A DNA stretch of 64,000 nt, taken from the NCBI GenBank assembly GCA_963677185.1, contig OY781889.1, positions 1,240,001 to 1,304,000 of the forward strand, written 5' to 3'. The notes below the pieces were generated by a model, which was not told where the DNA came from, did no database searches, and worked only from the letters and a program-made list of their open reading frames with translations. The stretch is from G963677185 sp963677185. Its GTDB lineage: Bacteria > Bacillota > Syntrophomonadia > Syntrophomonadales > Syntrophomonadaceae. The position numbers were made by a program, and so were the translations under genes. Position 1 is the first letter of the stretch, and each line of letters begins with the position of its first letter. Positions 52,073 through 60,618 of the stretch are shown one piece after another.

Positions 52073-52798
52073 TTATTGCGCCTTTTCCAATTCGATGGCA
52101 ACTTCATGCTCGTCGTCATGATGAAGGTGGAAAAGAGGGTGCTTGCGGAAATAAACACTGACACCGATCACGGCGAAGACAAGTATGGCCATGACGGTAA
52201 CCATGGCATAGTTCTGGGTGTACATGTTGGCTCCGATATATGCTGAACCAACAATGCAGGGAATTCGCCCGATCAGGGCTATTAGAATAAAGCGCCATGG
52301 TGACATCGGACTCAATCCGCCGACATATATCAAGGTGTCTTTTGGAAAGCCAGGAATAAGCATTAGAACCAGGATCAAGAGTTCAGCTTTCGGACTGTTC
52401 ATGATGCGCTTCATTTTAATAAGCTTTTCTGGCTTTACCAGAATCTCCACCAATGGGTAGCCTATCCATCGGGAAACATAGAAGACGGCGATGGTGCCCA
52501 GAGTCGTACCGATAAGAAGGTAAGCAGAAGCCCGGGCAGTCCCATAAATGTATCCGCCGGCAATCTGTACGACTTCTCCCGGTATGACCGGAATGAAGAT
52601 GTGAAGCATCTGGAATCCCATGAATACTGCAACTCCCCAGTCGCCGTAGGTCAGCACAAAAGTCCGCAAGGCCTCTGAACTGGAAAACATTTCTTTTAGA
52701 AAGGGGGCATTGGCGACACTGAGATAAATCAAGGAGCCTATGAAAAGTACGGCCAGCGTACCGTTTCTTATTAAAACAACTTTATCTGAGCGTTTCAT
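52073..52798 (-). CDS. TVP38/TMEM64-DedA (VTT domain) family membrane protein
   Basis: A 241-residue membrane protein with about six helices and the SNARE-associated/VTT domain features 'FIPVIPGEVVQIAGGYIYGTARASAYLLIGTTLGTIAVFYVSRWIGYPLVE' (in parts) and 'LMLIPGFPKDTLIYVGGLSPMSPWRFILIALIGRIPCIV'. Relatives act in lipid scrambling or flipping and membrane homeostasis. The charged tail ends 'HHDDEHEVAIELEKAQ', a cytoplasmic His/Asp-rich end that could bind metal. Monocistronic, with a terminator after it. Confidence 0.85.
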   Translation of the reverse strand: MKRSDKVVLIRNGTLAVLFIGSLIYLSVANAPFLKEMFSSSEALRTFVLTYGDWGVAVFMGFQMLHIFIPVIPGEVVQIAGGYIYGTARASAYLLIGTTLGTIAVFYVSRWIGYPLVEILVKPEKLIKMKRIMNSPKAELLILVLMLIPGFPKDTLIYVGGLSPMSPWRFILIALIGRIPCIVGSAYIGANMYTQNYAMVTVMAILVFAVIGVSVYFRKHPLFHLHHDDEHEVAIELEKAQ

Positions 52799-53021
52799 AT
52801 ATCCTCCAAGGCACTTTATAAAATCCGAAAGAATATTTTAAGCATACATTAAATTCTTATTAACATCTGCGTTTTCAGTTTACCATAGTGAAGCTTCATT
52901 GTTAAGGGTGGACATGCTACACCAGGACCCCTAAAGCGGGCCGGCGTCCTATTTTCGAGCAAATAAGCTGTTTTTCTTAACTATAGGCCTAATTTTAATA
53001 ACAATTCAGGAAGCGGGTTTA

Positions 53022-54008
53022 TTAGTCGTTGATTCCCACCATCCCAGCTTCTGGATAACGGGCGCCTTTTACCGCCTCCGGCCGGAAGATCCGGTCCAGG
53101 AAAGTGAGCTCGGGCGCATTGATGGTCAGCTCGGCTGCAGCAATGTTTTCCAGTAGATAGCTCTTACGCCTGGTTCCAGGAATCGGGACGAAATTAGCAT
53201 CCCGGGACAATACCCAGGCCAGGGCCAGTTGGGATGTCTGCACTCCAATTTCCCGGGCAATTTCCTCCAGCTGTTTGACCAGGATCATGTTCTGCTGGTA
53301 GTTTTCACCCTGCATACGGGGCATGCCCTGCCTAAAATCATTTTTCTGGCTGATGATTTCGGTGCTGAGCTTGCCGGTCAGGAATCCTCTACCCAGAGGG
53401 CTGTAGGGCACAAATCCAACTCCCAGTTCACTGAGCAGGGGCAGGATCTCCTTCTCTACATCCCGGGTCCACAATGAATACTCGGTTTGAACGGCAGTCA
53501 GGGGATGTACGGAATGGGCTCTGCGGATGGTGGCCGGAGAGGCTTCGGATATACCTATATAGCGGACTTTTCCAGCCGTTATAAGGTCGGCCATGGCTCC
53601 GACGGTCTCCTCAATGGGCACACTGGCATCCACGCGGTGGATGTAATACAGGTCAATGGCATCTCGCCCCAACCTGAGCAGACTGTCTTCTGCCGACCTT
53701 TTGACATACTCGGGACGCCCGCTGACGATCCTTTCATAGCGGCCTTTTTCCCGAACAATACCAAACTTGGTGGCGATAAACACTTCGCCCTTCCAGTCCT
53801 TCAAAGCTGAGGCGATGAGTTCTTCATTATGACCGAAACCGTAAGTATCGGCAGTATCCAGCATAGTCACGCCGTTTTCAAGTGCTGCCAGGATCGTAGC
53901 CTTTGATTCCTTGTCATTAGCAGGTCCGTAGAATTCGCTCATCCCCATGCATCCTAGCCCGATGCTGGATACCTGTGGGCCGTTAGCGCCAAGTTGCCGC
54001 TTTTTCAT
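53022..54008 (-). CDS. Aldo/keto reductase
   Basis: A 328-residue NADPH-dependent reductase of the AKR family close to the AKR13/YajO-YghZ type. The tetrad is visible: Asp in 'MLDTADTYGFGHNEEL', Tyr in the same stretch, Lys in 'IATKFG' and His in 'YYIHRVD'. 'IPGTRRKSYLLENIAAAEL' binds the NADP phosphate. Substrates of this group are small aldehydes. It is alone between the DedA gene and the chemoreceptor-like gene. ATG at 54008 with AAAGGAG upstream. Confidence 0.9.
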   Translation of the reverse strand: MKKRQLGANGPQVSSIGLGCMGMSEFYGPANDKESKATILAALENGVTMLDTADTYGFGHNEELIASALKDWKGEVFIATKFGIVREKGRYERIVSGRPEYVKRSAEDSLLRLGRDAIDLYYIHRVDASVPIEETVGAMADLITAGKVRYIGISEASPATIRRAHSVHPLTAVQTEYSLWTRDVEKEILPLLSELGVGFVPYSPLGRGFLTGKLSTEIISQKNDFRQGMPRMQGENYQQNMILVKQLEEIAREIGVQTSQLALAWVLSRDANFVPIPGTRRKSYLLENIAAAELTINAPELTFLDRIFRPEAVKGARYPEAGMVGIND

Positions 54009-54144
54009 GAGGCTTCAGCTCCTTTCCCTGATTGAGTTGCAGATGGCGCGGTAATTTTGCGCCAGTTCGGCAAGGTTGAACACTGCAAGAAATTGTGTTT
54101 CGAGAATTGCCAGGTTAAATGCTCTTATACCTTATTATACATGA

Positions 54145-54172
54145 ACGCTGCCAGTTGATGACCTGGCAGCGT
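54145..54172 (-). terminator. Hairpin downstream of the chemoreceptor-like gene
   Basis: A perfect 10-bp stem ACGCTGCCAG / CTGGCAGCGT with an 8-base loop. It lies 31 bases beyond the stop of the minus-strand receptor gene. The following T tract is weak (TTCATGTATAA), so it is a probable rather than a certain terminator. Confidence 0.55.
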
Positions 54173-54202
54173 CTGGGAAACATGAAAAGCAGCTGATGTG
54201 TA

Positions 54203-55687
54203 TTACAGGCCCTTGGCCAGATGGTTTAACTGGTCGGCCAGGTTGGCCAGACTGCTCACGGAAGCGGTTACTTCTTCGGTGGCTGCGGCCTGTTCTTCGC
54301 TCTGTTTTAGGGTTAACTGCGAAGCCGCAACGGCTTCTTGCACCTTGGTTTCGATTTCACGTATTTGCACACCGATCTGATCGGCGGTACGCCGGGATTC
54401 ATCGGATAGTTTGCGGATTTCCTCGGCTACTACTCCGAATCCTCTGCCGTGTTCACCGGCACGGGCAGCTTCTATCGCGGCATTGAGCCCCAGCATCTTG
54501 GTTTGTTCAGCAACATTTTTAGTGAATACCAGGATTTCGCTGATGCTGGCGGCATTGTCTTTGACGGCCTGCACCCGGTCGGACAGGTGGATTCCAGTGC
54601 TGTTTATTTCACTGGCGGAAGCGGCGATTTCTTGCATGACGCTGGCCATTTCAGAGGTGGCGATGTCCAGCCGGCTGGCCATTTCCTGCATATCCCTGGC
54701 CAGGTTGCGGGGTACGGTAATTCCAAATGTACCTACCACATCGGTGCCGGTTTCGTCAAAAAGAGGTATTCCGACCATCCGCAGGTTGCCCTGCTTTTTA
54801 GTGGAAAGATCTATCTCGGTTTTACGCTTGTTTGCGATTGTTTGGGCCACCACGGGCTGATCGCCTACCTTTTGTCCGACCTGAAGGCCAGCCATGTCAA
54901 ACTTGTCCGAGCCCATTCGGCAGGTGATTGTTTCCAGGTCGGTGACCCCAATCCAGGCGCCTTCAGGTTGTGAATCAATAATTATGGGGGCGAATATGTC
55001 AAAGGCCTTTTCGACTGGATGCATCTGGGGAGTGAACACCCCGTAAGTGCCGGTTACAGGAAGACTTTCCTCGTCGTCTTCAAAAATGGGAACGACCCAG
55101 AGATTAAGGGTTATTCCATAGGCGCTGCGGGGCAAAACCTGAAAAATGGGCTGACGAGTGTTAATGCAGCGTTCAATGATGCCGCCGGCCAGAATATTTT
55201 CGCCAGCTTTCACCCCGGCCACGGAAATATTGTGTTCCAGAACAAAATCATACTTGCGGGTATCGGTGGTGAAATAAATTGCGCCGTCTTTGCCGTAGGT
55301 CTGGAGCAGAAAAGAGGCGGATGTCTGGAAAGCCTGCTTCTTACTGCGGGACCTCTTCAATACCTTTTCATGGCCTTCCATGAAAGTCATCATAATATTG
55401 GCAACCGTGGAGTCAACCATCAGGGCATCCGGGGGCTTCAGTTCAGCGGCGATTTCACGTACTTTGTTTACTCCAGTCGCTTCAATAATCACCTCTAGAC
55501 CTTGCTGTTCCAGCATTACACCAATGTCATTGAATGCTGCGATCCCTATTTGCCGAGCCAGCTGCAAAGCGGGGGCTTCCGGATTGACATCGCATACGCC
55601 CAGGATCCGGAACTCATCGATCTGGCTGAATGCGCTAAGCATGGTTGTTCCGCCCTTGCCGCCGCCAATTATTGCAATGTTTATCAT
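54203..55687 (-). CDS. Soluble methyl-accepting chemotaxis protein with N-terminal NAD-binding Rossmann domain
   Basis: A 494-residue cytoplasmic chemoreceptor-like protein without any membrane segment. Residues 1-110 are a dehydrogenase-type Rossmann fold: 'INIAIIGGGKGGTTML' (GxGxxG-like), acidic 'GVCDVNPEAPALQLARQIG' and 'VIIEATGV', as in homoserine-dehydrogenase- or GFO/IDH-type domains. Residues about 115-335 form an unassigned sensor region with 'DGAIYFTTDTRKYDFVLEH' and 'TGTYGVFTPQMHPVEKAFDIFAP'. Residues 340-494 are the MCP signalling helix hairpin with 'NAAIEAARAGEHGRGFGVVAEEIRKLSD'. It probably senses NAD(H) or a bound metabolite and signals to CheA. No che genes are in the window. 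Confidence 0.88.
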   Translation of the reverse strand: MINIAIIGGGKGGTTMLSAFSQIDEFRILGVCDVNPEAPALQLARQIGIAAFNDIGVMLEQQGLEVIIEATGVNKVREIAAELKPPDALMVDSTVANIMMTFMEGHEKVLKRSRSKKQAFQTSASFLLQTYGKDGAIYFTTDTRKYDFVLEHNISVAGVKAGENILAGGIIERCINTRQPIFQVLPRSAYGITLNLWVVPIFEDDEESLPVTGTYGVFTPQMHPVEKAFDIFAPIIIDSQPEGAWIGVTDLETITCRMGSDKFDMAGLQVGQKVGDQPVVAQTIANKRKTEIDLSTKKQGNLRMVGIPLFDETGTDVVGTFGITVPRNLARDMQEMASRLDIATSEMASVMQEIAASASEINSTGIHLSDRVQAVKDNAASISEILVFTKNVAEQTKMLGLNAAIEAARAGEHGRGFGVVAEEIRKLSDESRRTADQIGVQIREIETKVQEAVAASQLTLKQSEEQAAATEEVTASVSSLANLADQLNHLAKGL

Positions 55688-56054
55688 TCATGCCGCCTCC
55701 TATTACATATTTTATCAGCACATCACCTGTAGGCTGATGATTTCAATAAGTTGGTATTTTTAATTTTACCATTAATTTTGAATTCGACAAATTTTCCGAA
55801 AATAATTAGGAAGGGAAAAAACGCACAAGCAAAATAATAAATGATTCTGTATTATTCGACAGGTTCTTTTTAACCAAATTTTAAGGTATATTTCATAATG
55901 AAATAGAATTTGAATGTTATATTAAGCTTTTATCGGGCTGATGTAGAAGAACTCAAGGCGTTGATCGTTTATACTGGTTGTTGATCCGCCATGGCTGTAT
56001 TTCTATCGCTGCTGCCCTAAAATCTAATTTGTTTTTAAAGCCGGGAGGAAAGAC
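55688..56054. other. AT-rich divergent intergenic region
   Basis: A 367-base gap between the Rossmann-MCP gene (minus) and the permease gene (plus). It is AT-rich and should hold both promoters. TATAATG-like and ATTTCATAATGAAAT-like segments (around 55889-55906) are seen, the latter a small dyad. I cannot assign a promoter pair with confidence and see no gene. Confidence 0.4.
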
Positions 56055-57284
56055 ATGACGGTTCGGTTTAGAGTATTATCCGGTTTTGCCTTTCTCGCGT
56101 TGCGAGCTAATAAACTGCGCTCTTTTCTGACCATGCTGGGGATTATCATCGGCGTAGGTTCAGTAATAATTATGATTTCATTGGGTGAAGGGGTGCAGGA
56201 ACAGGTTATGAACCGCTTCAGCGCCCTGGGCACCAATTTGTTGACTGTTTCGCAGGGAGGAGAACGTCAGCGGGGGACGGTGGTAGGCACCGGAAAGATA
56301 ACTCCCCTGACCCTGCAGGATGCGAAGGCTATAGCCGGGCTTCCCGGAGTGGTTCAGGTCGCTCCCACAGTCAGAGCTTCATTGCAGGTTACTTACGGAT
56401 CCAGCGATTGGACCACATCGATTACCGGCACCAATTCAGCCTACTTGCCCATGTCCTCGTTAACCATTCAGCAAGGCCGCTTTATCAATGAAGCTGAAGT
56501 GGAAGGTTCGGCAGCTGTGGCCGTGATTGGTCCAACTACTTACAGCAATCTGTTTGGAGCCGGAGTCAATCCTATTGGCAAGACTATTCGGATAAAAGGG
56601 GTAAATTTTCAGATCGTTGGATTGCTGGCTACTCTGGCATCATCAGGGGATGAAAGCGACCAGGACGATGTTGTCTACGTTCCGGTCACCACTGCCCAGA
56701 CCAGGCTGATGGGCACCTCCAATCAAGCGGTTAATTCCATTCAGGTCCAGTGCCGGAGTACTGACCAGATTGATTCCGTACAGGAGTCTATCACCAGCCT
56801 GTTGCGAACCCGCCATCGTTTAGCCGCTACCGCCGCTGACGATTTCCGGATCAGAAACATGGCCCAGATGCTTGCTGAAGCGCAAAGCATCACAACTATT
56901 CTGACCATGTTCCTGGCGGGCATTGCCGCGATTTCTCTGGTGGTGGGAGGCATAGGCATCATGAATATCATGCTGGTATCTGTCACCGAGCGCACCAGGG
57001 AAATAGGGGTTAGGATGGCTGTGGGGGCCAACCGTACCGATATATTGGCCCAGTTTCTTTACGAAGCGGTTCTTCTCAGTTTGGCCGGGTGTTTTCTCGG
57101 TATAGCCCTGGGCTTTAGCGGGGGCCAGATATTTGCCCAAATCAGCGGGTATGAGATTCCCATGTCCTTGTCTGCGGTGGCAATGGCGGTGGGTTTTTCG
57201 TCCCTGGTCGGCATAGTCTTCGGCTATTATCCGGCCTGGCGAGCTTCCCGAATGAATCCGGCCGAGGCCTTGAGCTGGGAATAG
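56055..57284 (+). CDS. MacB-type ABC transporter permease
   Basis: A 409-residue permease of the MacB/FtsX type. It has an N-terminal helix ('LRSFLTMLGIIIGVGSVIIMISLGEGVQ', residues 17-45), a large extracytoplasmic domain (about 46-275, 'MacB_PCD') and three C-terminal helices (about 285-400, 'ISLVVGGIGIMNIMLVSVTERTREIGVRMAVGA'). Family members export peptides or lipids or transmit mechanical force. No ATPase or adaptor gene is adjacent, so its partner must lie elsewhere. GGGAGG precedes the ATG. Confidence 0.85.
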   Translation: MTVRFRVLSGFAFLALRANKLRSFLTMLGIIIGVGSVIIMISLGEGVQEQVMNRFSALGTNLLTVSQGGERQRGTVVGTGKITPLTLQDAKAIAGLPGVVQVAPTVRASLQVTYGSSDWTTSITGTNSAYLPMSSLTIQQGRFINEAEVEGSAAVAVIGPTTYSNLFGAGVNPIGKTIRIKGVNFQIVGLLATLASSGDESDQDDVVYVPVTTAQTRLMGTSNQAVNSIQVQCRSTDQIDSVQESITSLLRTRHRLAATAADDFRIRNMAQMLAEAQSITTILTMFLAGIAAISLVVGGIGIMNIMLVSVTERTREIGVRMAVGANRTDILAQFLYEAVLLSLAGCFLGIALGFSGGQIFAQISGYEIPMSLSAVAMAVGFSSLVGIVFGYYPAWRASRMNPAEALSWE

Positions 57285-57365
57285 TGGTTGAGCTTTTCGT
57301 GCAGATGATCCGCGACCTACCGGCGATAATAAAATACCAGCGTTCACGATGAGAGCAGGGAAAGA

Positions 57366-58355
57366 TTACAGGCCTTCCTTCACCCACTCGCATATGCCAG
57401 TGATTATATCCTGGTGTTCAGGCCGAACGCTGGCAGCCTGGATGCGCAAGACCAGCTCGCCGGGCTTATACGGGCAATTCAACAGGTTTTGCTGGATTTG
57501 CCTGATCAGGTCTTCCTCCAGGGCATCGGAATAGACCGCAGCCATGTTAATAAAACCCTTCTTTAGCTCCAAGCCAATTTCGATTTCGCCCCACGCAAAA
57601 CGCCGGGAATAAGACATGTCGAAAGCCGGGCTTTTTCCATAACGCCATTCCCAGGACTCATGCTTCAGAATATAGCGATCCAGGTTATAAGCGTCTGCGT
57701 ACAGAAGAAGATCGGATGCCGGGCTGCCATAAGTATTGATGAACTGCTTTTTAATGTTCTGCGATAGCCGGCTTATGTCGATGGTTTGATCCAGCTCCGA
57801 CAGATTAATCACCCGGGACTGAATGGAATCGATTCCTTTGGAGCTCATCTTGGCGGGTGAAGCATTTAAATATTGGCCGAGCTTGCTCATATCGGTATTA
57901 ATGAGCAAAGTGCCGTGGTGCAAAGCTGTATGCTGGTCAAAATAGAAAGAGTTGCCGGAAAACTTTTTGCCATCAATTAAAATATCATTGCGGCCTGAAA
58001 ATACCGGGTCTAGCCCCAGTGCTTGGATTGCCTGCAAAATGACGCCTAACTGACGGGAAAGAGAGTAATGTGATTTTTGCATAATGAAGCTGAAATTCAA
58101 ATTGCCCAGGTCGTGATAGACTGCTCCGCCCCCCGACAAGCGCCGGGCCAGCTTGCCGCCATTATTTTCCAGCTCTTCCAGGCGGCATTCTTTCCAGGCG
58201 TTCTGGTTTCTGCCTATGACCACCGTTTGATCATTTTGCCACAAGAACAGAATTATTTCATCGGCCTCGACGTGTTCGATCCAGTATTCTTCCAGAGAAA
58301 GATTGATCCAGGGATCGTGTGAGCTTGAACCATATATTTGCGGTTTTAAGGACAC
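57366..58355 (-). CDS. lplA: Lipoate-protein ligase A
   Basis: A 329-residue ligase that adenylates lipoate and attaches it to lysine of carrier proteins. It has the diagnostic 'RRLSGGGAVYHDLGNLNFSF' segment and the catalytic lysine in 'NDILIDGKKFSGN'. The C-terminal accessory domain is complete (to residue 329). It lies next to ccdA and 4.3 kb from a GcvH-like lipoyl-carrier gene, its most obvious local substrate. No glycine cleavage or pyruvate dehydrogenase genes are in the window. It starts 22 bases after ccdA's flanking region, in the same direction. Confidence 0.92.
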   Translation of the reverse strand: MSLKPQIYGSSSHDPWINLSLEEYWIEHVEADEIILFLWQNDQTVVIGRNQNAWKECRLEELENNGGKLARRLSGGGAVYHDLGNLNFSFIMQKSHYSLSRQLGVILQAIQALGLDPVFSGRNDILIDGKKFSGNSFYFDQHTALHHGTLLINTDMSKLGQYLNASPAKMSSKGIDSIQSRVINLSELDQTIDISRLSQNIKKQFINTYGSPASDLLLYADAYNLDRYILKHESWEWRYGKSPAFDMSYSRRFAWGEIEIGLELKKGFINMAAVYSDALEEDLIRQIQQNLLNCPYKPGELVLRIQAASVRPEHQDIITGICEWVKEGL

Positions 58356-58377
58356 GATCAGGCCCCTTTCCTTTCAG

Positions 58378-59064
58378 TTACGCTGTCCATACGAAATAGC
58401 AGCCCAGAGCCAGCAAAACCATGCCGGATACCATTTCCAGACGTTCTGCCCAGCGCATGATTGATGGCATTCGGGTAAACACGCTGGTAAAGGTTCCGGC
58501 CACCACTACCGGCAATCCGCGGCCCAGGGCGTATACGAACAGCAACAGGGCACCGTAGGCAATGTTTCCTTTGAGCATAACCAGTGATAGAATAACTGCC
58601 AGAATGGGGGTAGCGCACTGCGAGCTGGCCAGTCCAAGGACCATTCCCAGCATGAAGGCTCCGGCAATGCCGGGCCGGGCTTTATAGCGGGCTTGCAAAC
58701 CAGCGAACCAGGTCATTTCGAAACTGATGACTTTTAAGAGCTTGAGTCCCATGATGATGCAGACCAATGCTGCCAGGTAAAAAAACGCACTCTGGGCAGT
58801 TCCGAACAATCCGCCTATAGAGGCAGCAACAACGCCGAGCAGCATGAAAGTGGTTGCTGATCCGAACGAAAATGACAGCGACAGCCAGAAGCCCCGGCGC
58901 TTATCGCCGATCTGTGCTCCAACATAAGCCATAATAGCTGGTATCGTCGCCATATTACACGGGCTGATGCTGGTTACTATCCCTCCCACAAATGCCAGAA
59001 CCAGGGCCAGTACAGAAAAGCTGCTTAAAAATAGGGGCAGTGTATCCTGAAGCCAAATTTCCAT
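58378..59064 (-). CDS. CcdA-type cytochrome c biogenesis/thiol-electron membrane transporter
   Basis: A 228-residue protein with about six helices and the two CcdA cysteines: 'VTSISPCNMATIPAI' (about Cys34) and 'GLASSQCATPIL'. It moves electrons from cytosolic thioredoxin across the membrane to an outside thioredoxin-like protein. I start at the ATG at 59064, which overlaps the stop of the thioredoxin gene (TAATG), with GGAG upstream. The coupled gene encodes exactly such an anchored thioredoxin, and together they form an export path for reducing power. Confidence 0.88.
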   Translation of the reverse strand: MEIWLQDTLPLFLSSFSVLALVLAFVGGIVTSISPCNMATIPAIMAYVGAQIGDKRRGFWLSLSFSFGSATTFMLLGVVAASIGGLFGTAQSAFFYLAALVCIIMGLKLLKVISFEMTWFAGLQARYKARPGIAGAFMLGMVLGLASSQCATPILAVILSLVMLKGNIAYGALLLFVYALGRGLPVVVAGTFTSVFTRMPSIMRWAERLEMVSGMVLLALGCYFVWTA

Positions 59065-59558
59065 TATTTTATCTCCGTTAACTGGTTCAAGAGCTGCCGC
59101 ATATCGGAAGTTGCTGTGGCACCGGTCCATTGCTTCCATTGTTTCTGATTGCAATCAAACAGGTAGTTCGCGGGTATATAGACAATCTGGTATTTTTGAA
59201 CCATTTCCCGGTTGGCGGCATCGTTGACATCAATGGAAATGAACTGCACTTTGCCTTCAAATTCCGGCTGCAACTCATCCATGGTTTTCTGCATGGCGAC
59301 ACATGGCACGCAAGTTTCGGAACGAAATAGCAGCCACACGGGTTTCCGGGGATCAATATTGAAATAGTGTTCCGGTTTGGGTATGCCTGTATCGCTATTT
59401 ACGCTTGAGCTCGACCTGACCGGGTTTTGGCTGGCACCTGGAGCAGGATTGTCCTGCAAAACGTATTTGTAGGCAAGAATCCCGACAATTAAGCTGACAA
59501 GTGCGATGACAAGCAAATATTTCGGATAATTGCTGGCTGGTTGGTTCATATCATCCAT
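59064..59558 (-). CDS. Membrane-anchored thioredoxin-family protein
   Basis: A 164-residue protein with one N-terminal membrane helix (about residues 13-33), a Ser-rich linker and an extracytoplasmic thioredoxin domain (about 55-160) whose redox site is 'ETCVPCVAM' (CxxC). The cis-proline region is 'YIPANYLFD'. AAGGAG lies 9 bases before the ATG. It is coupled to ccdA, which should keep it reduced. It is divergent from the arsenic operon with about 260 bases between, so the two units could share control. Confidence 0.87.
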   Translation of the reverse strand: MDDMNQPASNYPKYLLVIALVSLIVGILAYKYVLQDNPAPGASQNPVRSSSSVNSDTGIPKPEHYFNIDPRKPVWLLFRSETCVPCVAMQKTMDELQPEFEGKVQFISIDVNDAANREMVQKYQIVYIPANYLFDCNQKQWKQWTGATATSDMRQLLNQLTEIK

Positions 59559-59760
59559 CTGTTTATATCTCCTTTTATTGTATCCATATAAAACCTCATT
59601 TCCCTGGGTTTAATTACTGTAATAAGCTGTTCCGTTTGTTTAACGCCAACCAGATTAAGTTTAATAAGCGCATCTTTATATTCTGATATACCATATGGTT
59701 TTGTCAAACAGTTTAATTGTGAATAATTCTTTAAAAAGTCAAAAAAATTAAATAAATCGA

Positions 59761-59788
59761 TTGTAATATAAGCCAATAGTTATATAAT
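59761..59788 (+). promoter_or_regulatory. Promoter of the arsR-selenoprotein-acr3 unit
   Basis: TTGTAA (59761-59766), 16-base spacer, TATAAT (59783-59788). A weak dyad ATAAGCC..AGTTAT lies inside the spacer, where ArsR operators often sit. The -10 ends about 30 bases before the arsR ATG. Confidence 0.5.
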
Positions 59789-59817
59789 GATTTTAGCAGG
59801 ATTGTGAGGTGAATTCA

Positions 59818-60195
59818 ATGATAGATAAAACCGCGCAGATATTGAAGGCCCTGGGAGAGCCGACCCGTTTGCGCATTGTCCGCTTGCTGAAAGAAAGAGA
59901 ATTATGTATTTGTGAATTGGTAGTTGTCATGGATATGAGCCAGCCCCGTATATCCCAGCATGTCAAGATATTGAAGCAGGCAGGAATAGTGAGGGAAAGA
60001 AAAGAAAAACAGAGGTGTTTTTTCAGTTTGGATGACCGGCTCAAAGTGGGAAAGCTAATTAGCATGGAAAACCTTATGAATACGAATATTGAAATCATAA
60101 GCGAGCTTCAGGCCGAAGGGACAAGGCTGCAAAACATAGACCATAACCAGCAGGTTATTGAATGCAGAAACCAGCTGGAACCGGTCTCAATTTAA
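59818..60195 (+). CDS. ArsR family metalloregulator with As(III)-type CxC site
   Basis: A 125-residue winged-helix repressor. 'RELCICELV' contains Cys30 and Cys32 in the alpha3 position of the classic ELCVCDL metal box of arsenite-responsive ArsR, followed by the recognition helix 'SQPRISQHVKILKQAGIV'. Binding of As(III) or Sb(III) would release DNA. I choose ATG 59818 over a GTG nine bases earlier; GAGGTG is 6 bases upstream. The protein has a somewhat long C-terminal tail but few other cysteines (one at residue 115). It leads the unit with the selenoprotein and acr3. Confidence 0.9.
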   Translation: MIDKTAQILKALGEPTRLRIVRLLKERELCICELVVVMDMSQPRISQHVKILKQAGIVRERKEKQRCFFSLDDRLKVGKLISMENLMNTNIEIISELQAEGTRLQNIDHNQQVIECRNQLEPVSI

Positions 60196-60222
60196 CGTTT
60201 CACATTGAAAGGAGAAATATTT

Positions 60223-60558
60223 ATGTCAAGCAAAGAAGCACTGGTTCAAGTATTTGATGGAGTATCCATGGGTGGAGGCTGAAGCTGCTCTACCGGCTGC
60301 GGGCCGGGTGAAGGTTGCGGGCCAACCGTGGAAGTCATGGCGCAAGATCTGCAAAAACAGCTGGAAACAGCTTATGGAAACGAGGTCAAGGTAGAATTCA
60401 TTGATACCAAAAAGACCGGCTTGAATGAGCACCCTAAAATCGCCCAGATAGCCAATATGGGATATAACTTTCCCATAGTAGCCATCAATGGCCAGCCGCG
60501 TCTGGCAGGTGGTGTTGATTTTAAAGCCATTCAAGGCATTATCGATGAAATTGGATAA
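60223..60558 (+). CDS. Small selenoprotein with thioredoxin-like fold in the arsenic operon (Sec at codon 20)
   Basis: A 111-residue protein whose frame starts at ATG 60223 (AAAGGAG 8 bases upstream) and passes an in-frame TGA at 60280-60282. The sequence around it is 'MGGG-U-SCSTGCGPGEGCGPTVE', with Sec20, Cys22, Cys26 and Cys32 in a Gly-rich loop. The rest ('LETAYGNEVKVEFIDTK' ... 'GYNFPIVAINGQPRLAGGVDF') looks like a thioredoxin/glutaredoxin-type fold with a cis-proline at 'NFPIV'. Without Sec decoding the gene would be called from an internal ATG at 60337 and lose all redox residues. It sits between arsR and acr3, so a role in binding or reducing arsenic is inferred. Confidence 0.85.
60280..60309 (+). 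promoter_or_regulatory. Bacterial SECIS-like element after the UGA of the arsenic-operon selenoprotein
   Basis: Nine bases after the TGA, ACCGGC (60292-60297) pairs with GCCGGGT (60303-60309) with one bulged G, closing the loop TGCGG. The loop Gs fall 19-20 bases after the TGA, matching the spacing of bacterial SECIS hairpins. Confidence 0.6.
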
Positions 60559-60618
60559 AGATTAACATTAACATGGAATATTGTATCGATATTATTGCGA
60601 GGCGAGAGGAATGATTAA

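Noticed and set aside
59546..59776. 76-codon minus-strand frame between the thioredoxin and arsR genes
   Set aside because: Overlaps the thioredoxin start and the divergent promoter region; no ribosome site and no recognisable features.
60223..60336. Non-coding leader before a short gene starting at the internal ATG near 60337
   Set aside because: A good ribosome site and ATG at 60223 and a Cys-rich coding stretch through the TGA argue for selenocysteine read-through.
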